Source of the DNA: Flavobacteriia bacterium
Lineage (GTDB): Bacteria; Bacteroidota; Bacteroidia; Flavobacteriales; Schleiferiaceae
NCBI GenBank assembly: GCA_949516455.1
Contig: CATILC010000074.1
Coordinates: forward strand, 1-6,462
Reading direction: 5' to 3'
Length of the DNA stretch: 6,462 nucleotides
The position numbers and the translations under genes are program-made. The notes under the pieces are model-generated. The model was not told the DNA's origin and did no database searches. It was given only the letters and a program-made list of their open reading frames with translations. This document shows, one piece after another, positions 1-6,262 of the stretch. Position 1 is the stretch's first letter; every line of letters begins with the position of its first letter.

Positions 1-971
1 CGCGACAATTCTTCAAAAACATATTCCCCCACCAGACCCGCGTGCCAGGAAGTACCGCAAGCGATGATCAATATGCGGTCTGCCTGCAGGAATTTATCCT
101 TGTACTCGGAAACTCCGCCCAACCGAATGATGCCTTGTTCAGGCAGCAAGCGCCCCCGCATGGTGTCGCGAATCGACTTGGGCTGCTCGTAGATCTCTTT
201 GAGCATAAAGTGATCGTAGCCGCCCTTCTCAATGGACTCAAGGTCCATCTGCAGCTGAGTTACATATGGCTCTACAATTTTATCGCTCGGGATGCTTCGT
301 ATTGCAAGGGATTCTCCGAGGCGAATGAGCGCCATCTCATCTTCCTCCAGATAGACAGCCTTCTTGGTGTATTCCAAAAAAGGCGAAGCGTCTGAGGCGA
401 TGAAATACTCCCCCTGGCCCACGCCGATCACCAATGGACTGCCTTTTTTGGCCACTACGATCTGTCCATCGCGCTCCTTGTCCACAACGCAGATCGCATA
501 AGCACCGATCACCTGATTCAAGGCAACCCGCACCGCTTTTTCTACCGGCAGCTTTTCCGAAAGCATGATGTCCTCGATCAAATTGACCAGAACCTCCGTA
601 TCCGTATCGCTTTGAAAGGTGAAGCCTCTTCCTGACAGGGCTTCTTTCAGGCTTTCAAAATTCTCAATGATGCCATTGTGGATCAGTGCCAGTCTACCAG
701 ACTGGGACATGTGCGGATGGGAATTCGCATCGCTCGGAGGTCCGTGTGTGGCCCAGCGCGTATGTCCAATACCCAGAGAACCCGATACATCTTTATCTTT
801 TGCAAGGTCTGTCAGATCGGAAACCTTCCCCTTGCACTTGTGCATTTGCAGCCCATCGCTCAATAAAGCCACCCCTGCACTGTCATAGCCTCGGTATTCC
901 AGCCGCTGCAATCCTTTTACAATGATGGGATACGCTTCGCGGTGTCCCAGGTAACCAACTATTCCACACAT
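1..971 (-). CDS. glmS: Glutamine--fructose-6-phosphate aminotransferase (isomerizing), N-terminal 323 residues, cut by the window edge
   Basis: GlmS converts fructose-6-phosphate and glutamine to glucosamine-6-phosphate and glutamate, the first committed step to UDP-GlcNAc for peptidoglycan and lipopolysaccharide; it is cytoplasmic. The protein begins MCGIVGYLGH, so Cys2 becomes the N-terminal nucleophile of the class II glutamine amidotransferase domain (about residues 2-220). Family motifs visible are RLEYRGYDSAG (23-33), GHTRWATHG (69-77), HNGIIEN (98-104) and SDTDTE (121-126). The EKGGYDHFMLKEIYEQP stretch (249-265) leads into the first sugar isomerase domain, which starts with ACGTSWHAG (304-312). 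Full-length members have about 610 residues, so roughly half is present; the C-terminal isomerase domains lie outside. The start is fixed by the catalytic Cys directly after Met. It begins 11 bases after the DUF4270 gene on the same strand, probably as the third gene of one operon. The gap is too short for a glmS ribozyme. Confidence 0.97.
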   Translation of the reverse strand, partial: MCGIVGYLGHREAYPIIVKGLQRLEYRGYDSAGVALLSDGLQMHKCKGKVSDLTDLAKDKDVSGSLGIGHTRWATHGPPSDANSHPHMSQSGRLALIHNGIIENFESLKEALSGRGFTFQSDTDTEVLVNLIEDIMLSEKLPVEKAVRVALNQVIGAYAICVVDKERDGQIVVAKKGSPLVIGVGQGEYFIASDASPFLEYTKKAVYLEEDEMALIRLGESLAIRSIPSDKIVEPYVTQLQMDLESIEKGGYDHFMLKEIYEQPKSIRDTMRGRLLPEQGIIRLGGVSEYKDKFLQADRILIIACGTSWHAGLVGEYVFEELS

Positions 972-973
972 TT

Positions 974-979
974 CTTCCC
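974..979 (-). promoter_or_regulatory. Ribosome binding site of glmS
   Basis: A purine-rich GGGAAG lies 2 to 3 bases upstream of the glmS ATG, in the 11-base gap after the DUF4270 stop codon. It is only a partial match to the Shine-Dalgarno consensus and rather close to the start. Translational coupling from the preceding gene is a possible alternative. Confidence 0.4.
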
Positions 980-982
980 GTA

Positions 983-2299
983 TTAGGGTTTGGTCGTAAA
1001 ATAAATGTCCAAAGTGAGGGGATTTCTCGGGTGTAGGTTTCCGTTGAGCACCACTCGGTTCGCTGTGGACGCCCCGGAACCGGCTACAAGAAACAGACGA
1101 GTACCTGTTCCGCCATGCTCGGAGAGTCTTTCAAAAATATGACGGGTTATGTTAAATCGGTATTGTTTTTCCCTGAAACTTCCACGCAACACATTGCCCC
1201 CCACGCCCGTAGAAGCGCTGATTCTATAATCCTTGATGAGCACTTTGCCCGTATCGTTGGCTCCTGTCTCAAGGAGAAGTAACTGATCCGGCACCCACAT
1301 ACCCGATGCATCCGATCCGATCTCTGAATGGAAAACCAACTCTGCCTTGGTAATCAAAAATGCGGAGTCTGCGAGCGCAGATAAGGTGGGAAATTGCAGC
1401 TCAGTGAGCACACCGCCCATGGCTTGAACATAAGTAAATGCCTCGCCTGCCGACGTGTCCTGAAGGGCTGGGTCAAAAGCAGCTGTACTGTAATCGTGGC
1501 TGAAATTGTTGGCGGTTATGCCGCTGTTGTCCGTTTCCAGATAAAAGACCGATGTATCCGTCGTATTGTGATAGTACAATTCAATGCGGCTCTGGCCGGT
1601 AAAGGTTTCGAAATAGAGCATGCAACCATCCCCCCCGGCAGAAGACACTTCTATGCCATTGAAGTAGTCAATAAATGCCGTATTGCTTTCGAAAGCTGGA
1701 TTCCCGGCGTCTAGCTCATCGAAAATGGCTGACTTAAAGAATCCTGTATCCAATGGAAATGTGATCCTTGAAACCTGCTGACCGCTCAAAATTGTGTCGA
1801 TGCCCATGGGTCGGTGGGGCACCGGGCCCGAACTGCCCAAAAGGGGTCCGGTCTTCCACTGTTTGGACGAATAATAGGCTTGGTCTGCATCAGGGTCCAT
1901 GAACTCCTCGAGCAAACGCACCTGCAAACTCATAGGGCGATTGGTATCCCCGTAGTAGCCCGAATAGCGCAACACCATACGCACTGAATCCAACTGCGGA
2001 TCGGTTCCGAAGTCAGGTTGGGAAGATTGCAAAAGAAGGTGGGTCACAAAAGAGCTACTGCTGAAGCCCAGTACATCGTCTTGATAGGAACCTGCAATAG
2101 CGCGCTGCGGATTGACCGCAAGAACACTGTCTTCAAGGGCCGAATAAGCGATCACGGAAAATTGACTCAAAACCCCTGCCCGAGCCGGTTCTTCCCCTAT
2201 GGCATCGATGCCAAGTGTTCCTGCATCTTTTTCGCAAGAGAGGGACAAAAGAAAAGCCATCCCCAGGATGACTTCTGAAAAAATATTGGTTTTATGCAT
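983..2299 (-). CDS. DUF4270-family lipoprotein of unknown function
   Basis: This 438-residue protein is predicted to be exported and lipid-anchored. It has a short charged start, a hydrophobic stretch (about 10-21) and a Cys at 22 in the context SLSCEKDAG. The lipobox is imperfect, with Ser at -3. The charged residues after Cys resemble the surface-export signal of Bacteroidota lipoproteins, so an outer-membrane location is likely. The segment GTLGIDAIGEE (27-37) matches the N-terminus I recall for DUF4270 proteins. Other family-like parts are GSYQDDVLG (70-78), FNGIEVSSAGGDGCMLYF (213-230), a hydrophobic YY strand (238-244) and the C-terminal VLNGNLHPRNPLTLDIYFT (417-435). No catalytic motif is visible and the pattern looks beta-rich. 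The gene follows the synthase-like gene by 21 bases and precedes glmS by 11. The family assignment rests on recognition, not a search. No biochemical function is established to my knowledge. Confidence 0.85.
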   Translation of the reverse strand: MHKTNIFSEVILGMAFLLSLSCEKDAGTLGIDAIGEEPARAGVLSQFSVIAYSALEDSVLAVNPQRAIAGSYQDDVLGFSSSSFVTHLLLQSSQPDFGTDPQLDSVRMVLRYSGYYGDTNRPMSLQVRLLEEFMDPDADQAYYSSKQWKTGPLLGSSGPVPHRPMGIDTILSGQQVSRITFPLDTGFFKSAIFDELDAGNPAFESNTAFIDYFNGIEVSSAGGDGCMLYFETFTGQSRIELYYHNTTDTSVFYLETDNSGITANNFSHDYSTAAFDPALQDTSAGEAFTYVQAMGGVLTELQFPTLSALADSAFLITKAELVFHSEIGSDASGMWVPDQLLLLETGANDTGKVLIKDYRISASTGVGGNVLRGSFREKQYRFNITRHIFERLSEHGGTGTRLFLVAGSGASTANRVVLNGNLHPRNPLTLDIYFTTKP

Positions 2300-2304
2300 C
2301 TTTT

Positions 2305-2310
2305 GCTCCG
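2305..2310 (-). promoter_or_regulatory. Ribosome binding site of the DUF4270 lipoprotein gene
   Basis: CGGAGC, with a GGAG core at 2306-2309, lies 6 bases before the ATG in the 21-base gap after the synthase-like gene. The spacing and sequence are those of a conventional Shine-Dalgarno site, and this supports the chosen start. Confidence 0.55.
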
Positions 2311-2320
2311 TATGAACGGA

Positions 2321-3148
2321 TCAAACGGCCAGAGCTTCCTCCGCAACCTGCTGATAAAATTCTTCGATCTGTTCCATTTGATCAGCGACCTCCGAGACCT
2401 CCAATGCCTGAGGGTGAAGCTCCTCAATCAGCTTGTTCAACTGGCTGCTGAGCCCTGGGTGACGCATCACAGCGTCGCTGTAGCGGACACCTGCCTCGCT
2501 GAGCGTTTCGATATGGGGAGAAGTGAAGTGCGCCAGATCTTCCCCCTCGATTCCGTCGAACTCCAGACCTGAATGCAACTTTTCACTGAAAGCTTCTGAG
2601 GATTCGCTCGGATAGATGCTGGTGATGACTTTGGAATCCTGAAACAAAGGATCGTCGGCGTGGAATTTTTTGAGGTACAAGGGCAGGAGAGATGCCATCC
2701 ATCCGTGTACGTGTATGATGTCTGGAGACCATCCGAGCTTGCGCACCGTTTCGATCACTCCACGGCAGAAAAAGATCGAGCGTTCATCATTGTCCGGATG
2801 AAATTTGCCTTTGTCGTCGAAAAAGACCGACTTCCGCTTGAAATACTCTTCGTTGTCGATGAAATACACCTGGATACGCGCACCTGGGACGGAAGCTACC
2901 TTGATGATGAGCGGCTGGTCCATATCGTTCACGACAATATTGATCCCACTCAACCGGATCACCTCGTGCAATTGATGGCGACGCTCATTGATCACTCCGA
3001 AACGAGGCATGAACACGCGTACCTCATGGCCCTTCTCATTCATTTTCTTAGGTAGGGCAAGGGCTGCCTTGGAGATCTCTGTCTCTTTTTGGTATGGACT
3101 TATTTCTTGGGAAACATAGAGAATGCGTTTCTTTTCCATACGAGACAT
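2321..3148 (-). CDS. Glycogen/starch synthase-like protein, glycosyltransferase-5 N-terminal domain only
   Basis: From the start at 3148 (MSRMEKKR) the protein has 275 residues; from the second Met, at 3139, it has 272. Both starts fit KKRILYVSQEISPY, the N-terminus of this Bacteroidota family, and neither has a clear Shine-Dalgarno site. The reading frame stays open upstream to 3379, but that part is antisense to panC. Numbered from the second Met, family-like parts are GHEVRVFMPRFG (37-48), NERRHQLHEVIRL (51-63), VYFIDNEEYF (91-100), DNDERSIFF (116-124) and PDIIHVHGWMASLLPLYLK (139-157). True GlgA has about 480 residues with KTGGL near the N-terminus for ADP-glucose. Here KETEISK occupies that place, and the C-terminal GT-B domain is absent, replaced by an acidic, probably helical tail (about 230-272). 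It is therefore unlikely to elongate glycogen by itself. The frame is intact and family members have similar length, so this is not a recent truncation. It is first in the operon with the DUF4270 lipoprotein and glmS. Confidence 0.85.
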   Translation of the reverse strand: MSRMEKKRILYVSQEISPYQKETEISKAALALPKKMNEKGHEVRVFMPRFGVINERRHQLHEVIRLSGINIVVNDMDQPLIIKVASVPGARIQVYFIDNEEYFKRKSVFFDDKGKFHPDNDERSIFFCRGVIETVRKLGWSPDIIHVHGWMASLLPLYLKKFHADDPLFQDSKVITSIYPSESSEAFSEKLHSGLEFDGIEGEDLAHFTSPHIETLSEAGVRYSDAVMRHPGLSSQLNKLIEELHPQALEVSEVADQMEQIEEFYQQVAEEALAV

Positions 3149-3169
3149 ATTAGGTAATTGGACGAAGCG

Positions 3170-3177
3170 CGAAGATA
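3170..3177 (-). promoter_or_regulatory. Candidate -7 promoter box for the synthase-like/DUF4270/glmS operon
   Basis: TATCTTCG on the minus strand differs by one base from the Bacteroidota sigma-ABfr -7 element TAnnTTTG. It lies about 21 bases before the ATG at 3148 and about 30 before the alternative ATG at 3139, which would give a short leader. No clear -33 TTG was found at the expected distance, so this is a pattern match only. Confidence 0.4.
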
Positions 3178-3213
3178 AGAAAATTTTAGGCTCGTTAAGA
3201 CGCTGAGTCGCCC

Positions 3214-3221
3214 TAGTTTTG
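3214..3221 (+). promoter_or_regulatory. Candidate -7 promoter box for panC
   Basis: TAGTTTTG matches the Bacteroidota -7 element TAnnTTTG at all fixed positions. It lies 19 bases before the panC ATG, so transcription would begin just upstream of the ribosome binding site with a leader of roughly 10 to 15 bases. The -33 region is weak: only TTA-type sequences are seen near 3187 and 3195. Confidence 0.45.
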
Positions 3222-3230
3222 AGGCGTAGC

Positions 3231-3235
3231 AAGGA
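3231..3235 (+). promoter_or_regulatory. Ribosome binding site of panC
   Basis: AAGGA lies 5 bases upstream of the panC ATG. It is the best Shine-Dalgarno match in the window and supports the start at 3241. Confidence 0.55.
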
Positions 3236-3240
3236 ATAAC

Positions 3241-4095
3241 ATGATCGCACACCCCTCGGGTCAAAAATTGGCCGAGCAGATCGCCGAATGGCGTGAACGC
3301 GGAGAATCCGTTGGATTCGTCCCGACCATGGGCGCATTGCACAAGGGGCACGCCACTCTTTGCTCAATGGCTCAGGCACAAGCGGACAGGGTCGTGGTGA
3401 GCATTTTTGTCAACCCAACACAGTTTCATGATTCTCAGGATCTTGAGAAGTATCCCAGAACCATTGATCAGGATTTGGCCACCTTGGGTGCCCTTGGTGT
3501 GGACGCTGTCTATCTACCGGAAGTCCGCGAAATATATCCCGTTCATTACAAGCAGCCCGCTTACGCGCTTGGACCCCTCGAGAAAATCATGGAAGGCGTA
3601 CACCGACCCGGTCACTTTCAAGGCGTCGCAGCTGTTTTGGATCGCTTTTTCCAATTGCTGCCTGTGAACATGGCTTTCTTTGGTGAAAAGGACTTTCAGC
3701 AGCTGGAAGCCGTGCGCAGGCTTGTTGCCATGAAAGGGCACGGGGTCTCTGTAGTGGGCTGTCCGACGATTCGTGAAAAATGTGGTCTGGCAATGAGTTC
3801 CAGAAACATGCGGCTGAGTGCTGAAGGAAGGGAAACGGCCTGTTCGATATACAAGGGCTTCATCGAGATCAAAGAGGCCATGGCAGAAGTATTCGAACCC
3901 GACCATCTCGAGCAGACCAAAAAAAATTGGCAGGCCCTGGGTATGGAGGTCGAATACCTGGAGTTGGCACATGCCACAACATTTGAATCTGCCCGACCGG
4001 GAGATTCGCTCGCGCCGCGCGAACCATGGCGACTATTTGCAGCCGCTCATGTTGAAGGTGTTCGGCTAATCGACAATCTCGCCCTAGAGAGCTGA
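3241..4095 (+). CDS. panC: Pantothenate synthetase (pantoate--beta-alanine ligase)
   Basis: PanC joins D-pantoate and beta-alanine with ATP, through a pantoyl-adenylate, to make pantothenate, the precursor of coenzyme A; it is cytoplasmic. The protein has 284 residues, the usual size (about 280). It shows the family motifs in order: PTMGALHKGH (28-37) with the two nucleotide-binding His, FVNPTQF (56-62), EKYPRT (69-74), HRPGHFQGVA (121-130), FGEKDFQQL (147-155), MSSRN (185-189, the KMSKS-like loop) and VRLIDN (274-279) at the C-terminus. One deviation is CGLAMSSRN (181-189), where Asp or Asn is usual before GLA. The start is supported by AAGGA just upstream. The gene is divergent from the synthase-like operon and is followed after 34 bases by the E1 gene on the same strand, with which it may be co-transcribed. 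panD, which often follows panC in relatives, is not next to it here. Confidence 0.97.
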   Translation: MIAHPSGQKLAEQIAEWRERGESVGFVPTMGALHKGHATLCSMAQAQADRVVVSIFVNPTQFHDSQDLEKYPRTIDQDLATLGALGVDAVYLPEVREIYPVHYKQPAYALGPLEKIMEGVHRPGHFQGVAAVLDRFFQLLPVNMAFFGEKDFQQLEAVRRLVAMKGHGVSVVGCPTIREKCGLAMSSRNMRLSAEGRETACSIYKGFIEIKEAMAEVFEPDHLEQTKKNWQALGMEVEYLELAHATTFESARPGDSLAPREPWRLFAAAHVEGVRLIDNLALES

Positions 4096-4129
4096 ACGAT
4101 TGATGATATTTGTGATCCAATAACCCCCA

Positions 4130-6196
4130 ATGGCCAAGAAATCGACGAAACGTTCTAAGGATATCGCTCTATTGAAGGAAGCGTTCCGCTTGATGCGGAC
4201 CGCCAAATCCATGGCAGATCTGTACGAACGGCATCGCGACACCACCTCCAAGTACGTTCATGCCACCTCACGCGGACACGAGGCTGCACAGCTGGCGCTG
4301 GCTCTTCAGCTTCGGCCGCAGGACTGGGTCTCACCCTACTACCGCGACGACTCCATTTTGCTTGGCATCGGCATGCGACCCTATGAGCTCATGCTGCAGT
4401 TACTGGCCAAAAAAGACGACCCCTTTTCGGGCGGCCGAACCTATTACAGCCACCCGAGCTTAAAGGATGAAGACAAGCCCAAGATCATCCATCAGTCTTC
4501 AGCAACGGGCATGCAGGCCATCCCCACCACTGGATTGGCCATGGGTGTCCAATACCGCGAACAACAGAAGCTCGATGTTTGGGACGCCGGCGATGCACCC
4601 GTTGTGGTTTGTTCTATTGGCGATGCCGCAATGACAGAGGGTGAGGTCTCCGAAGCCCTGCAGATGGCTGTTCTGAAACAGCTCCCGATCCTGTTTTTTG
4701 TTCAGGACAACGAGTGGGACATCTCGGCCAACGCCAAAGAAACCCGCGCACAGAATGCAGCTGAATTTGCAAAAGGATTCAACGGTCTTGAAGTGCGAAG
4801 CCTGGACGGTAACGACTTCGCCGAGGTCTACGAGGAAGTTGAGGACGTCCTGGGCAAGATTCGCTCAGAGAGAAGGCCTTTTATGATGCATCTAAAAGTG
4901 CCCTTGCTGGGTCATCACACCTCGGGTGTGCGCATGGAATGGTACCGCGATGATCTGGAAGAGCATGCCAAACGCGATCCCCTGCCTCTGTTGTACGAGA
5001 AACTGATCGAACTGGGGGTTGAAGAGGAAGAACTGGATCGGATCGCCGAGGAAGCCGATCGATCGGTCAAAGAAGATTATCAAGAGGCCCTGGCTGCTGA
5101 AGATCCCGGTCCGGACGATCTGTTTACACATGCCTATTCCCCGACACCTATACTGGAGGAGTCAGGGAATCGATCCCCTGAGGGAAAGGAACCCACCGTG
5201 ATGGTCGATTCGGCTCTTTTCGCCATACAAGAACTGATGGCAGACCACCCGGAGGCGCTTTTGTACGGACAGGATGTGGGCGGTCGATTGGGCGGTGTCT
5301 TCCGGGAAGCCGCTACGCTTGCGGAAAAATTCGGAGACCAGCGCGTCTTCAACACACCCATACAGGAAGCCTTCATCATTGGTAGTACAGTGGGCATGTC
5401 CGCTGTTGGCTGCAAGCCGATCGTCGAAGTACAATTTGCAGACTACATCTGGCCCGGTCTGAACCAATTGTTCACTGAACTGAGCAGATCCTGCTATCTG
5501 TCCAATGGAAAGTGGCCCGTCAGCGCTGTGCTTCGCGTTCCGATCGGTGCCTATGGTTCTGGCGGACCTTATCACAGTTCATCGGTGGAGAGCATCGTTG
5601 CCAACATCAAAGGCATCAAAGTGGCCTACCCTTCCACCGGAGCGGACCTGAAAGGACTCATAAAAGCGGCGTTCTACGACCCCAACCCCGTCTTGCTGCT
5701 GGAACACAAGGGACTTTACTGGAGCAAGATCAAAGGAACGGAGGCCGCACGCACCATCGAGCCCGACAAGGATTATGTGGTTCCTCTGGGGAAAGCGCGC
5801 ATTGTGCAGGAGGCGGAACCCACCGAAGACAGTTGTTGCATCATCACCTACGGAATGGGCGTATACTGGAGCCTGGAAGCTGCCAACCAGTTGGAGCAAG
5901 CCGTCGAGATCATCGATCTGCGCAGCCTTCTGCCGCTGGACGAGGAAACCGTTTTCCGGGCCGTCCGCACCCATAACCGCTGCATGATCGTGACCGAAGA
6001 ACCCGCTCTGAATTCATTTGCCCGCAACCTTGCAGGACGAATACAAGAAGTGTGTTTTGCATCGCTTGATGCCCCCATTCGCGTGGTGGGTGCGCAGGAT
6101 CTCCCAGCCATTCCACTGAACAGCACCCTGGAATCGACCATGCTGCCGAATGCAGAAAAAGTAGAACAGGTGCTGCGGGAGTTGATCGACTTTTGA
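4130..6196 (+). CDS. Fused alpha/beta E1 component of a branched-chain-type 2-oxoacid dehydrogenase complex
   Basis: This thiamine-diphosphate enzyme decarboxylates a 2-oxoacid and passes the acyl group to the lipoyl arm of an E2 protein; branched-chain 2-oxoacids from Val, Leu and Ile are the likely substrates. The 688 residues carry E1-alpha (about 10-325), a short acidic/proline linker (about 326-355) and E1-beta (about 356-688), normally separate chains. In the alpha part, SRGHEA (47-52), SPYYRDDSI (68-76), the cofactor motif GDAAMTEGE (164-172) through QDNEWDIS (192-199), and GHHTSG (261-266) are visible. The canonical motif is GDG...NN; here it reads GDA...DN, as I recall for this fused group. 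In the beta part, LYGQDVGGRLGGVF (378-391), FNTPIQEAFIIG (407-418) with the cofactor-contacting Glu413, QFADYIWPG (435-443) and YHSSSVES (481-488) are visible. No Shine-Dalgarno site precedes the ATG. No E2 or E3 gene is in the window. Exact substrate specificity cannot be read from sequence. Confidence 0.9.
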   Translation: MAKKSTKRSKDIALLKEAFRLMRTAKSMADLYERHRDTTSKYVHATSRGHEAAQLALALQLRPQDWVSPYYRDDSILLGIGMRPYELMLQLLAKKDDPFSGGRTYYSHPSLKDEDKPKIIHQSSATGMQAIPTTGLAMGVQYREQQKLDVWDAGDAPVVVCSIGDAAMTEGEVSEALQMAVLKQLPILFFVQDNEWDISANAKETRAQNAAEFAKGFNGLEVRSLDGNDFAEVYEEVEDVLGKIRSERRPFMMHLKVPLLGHHTSGVRMEWYRDDLEEHAKRDPLPLLYEKLIELGVEEEELDRIAEEADRSVKEDYQEALAAEDPGPDDLFTHAYSPTPILEESGNRSPEGKEPTVMVDSALFAIQELMADHPEALLYGQDVGGRLGGVFREAATLAEKFGDQRVFNTPIQEAFIIGSTVGMSAVGCKPIVEVQFADYIWPGLNQLFTELSRSCYLSNGKWPVSAVLRVPIGAYGSGGPYHSSSVESIVANIKGIKVAYPSTGADLKGLIKAAFYDPNPVLLLEHKGLYWSKIKGTEAARTIEPDKDYVVPLGKARIVQEAEPTEDSCCIITYGMGVYWSLEAANQLEQAVEIIDLRSLLPLDEETVFRAVRTHNRCMIVTEEPALNSFARNLAGRIQEVCFASLDAPIRVVGAQDLPAIPLNSTLESTMLPNAEKVEQVLRELIDF

Positions 6197-6262
6197 ACTC
6201 GGCGTTAAACCTGCGGATAAAGCATTCTTCTTACGGACATTAACCCAAAAAAATAGAATGAG

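Noticed and set aside
42..395. Plus-strand open frame of 117 codons near the left edge
   Set aside because: The opposite strand encodes GlmS with many conserved motifs throughout this stretch.
972..982. glmS ribozyme or other leader element before glmS
   Set aside because: Only 11 bases separate glmS from the upstream stop codon, and this ribozyme is known from Firmicutes-type genomes.
3149..3379. Upstream extension of the synthase-like reading frame on the minus strand, adding up to 77 residues
   Set aside because: It runs antisense through the start of panC, whose motifs and ribosome binding site are clear. The added residues show no family similarity, and homologues begin at the KKRILYVS segment.
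3514..3972. Long open frame of 152 codons on the minus strand inside panC
   Set aside because: It is antisense to a well-supported gene and has no recognisable domain or ribosome binding site.
4105..4112. GATATTTG, a one-mismatch match to TAnnTTTG before the E1 gene
   Set aside because: The first base of the box is wrong and no -33 element lies at the right distance. The short gap suits read-through from panC at least as well.
5055..5066. Perfect 12-base palindrome CCGATCGATCGG
   Set aside because: It lies inside E1 codons for Ala-Asp-Arg-Ser. GATC-type repeats arise easily in such coding sequence, and no second copy or flanking structure was seen.
5162..5575. Open frame of 137 codons on the minus strand inside the E1 gene
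   Set aside because: It is a shadow of the E1 coding sequence with no motif or independent start signal.
6197..6262. Possible terminator or promoter between the E1 gene and the DUF4890-like gene
   Set aside because: No stable GC-rich hairpin followed by a T-run and no TAnnTTTG box could be found in these 66 bases.
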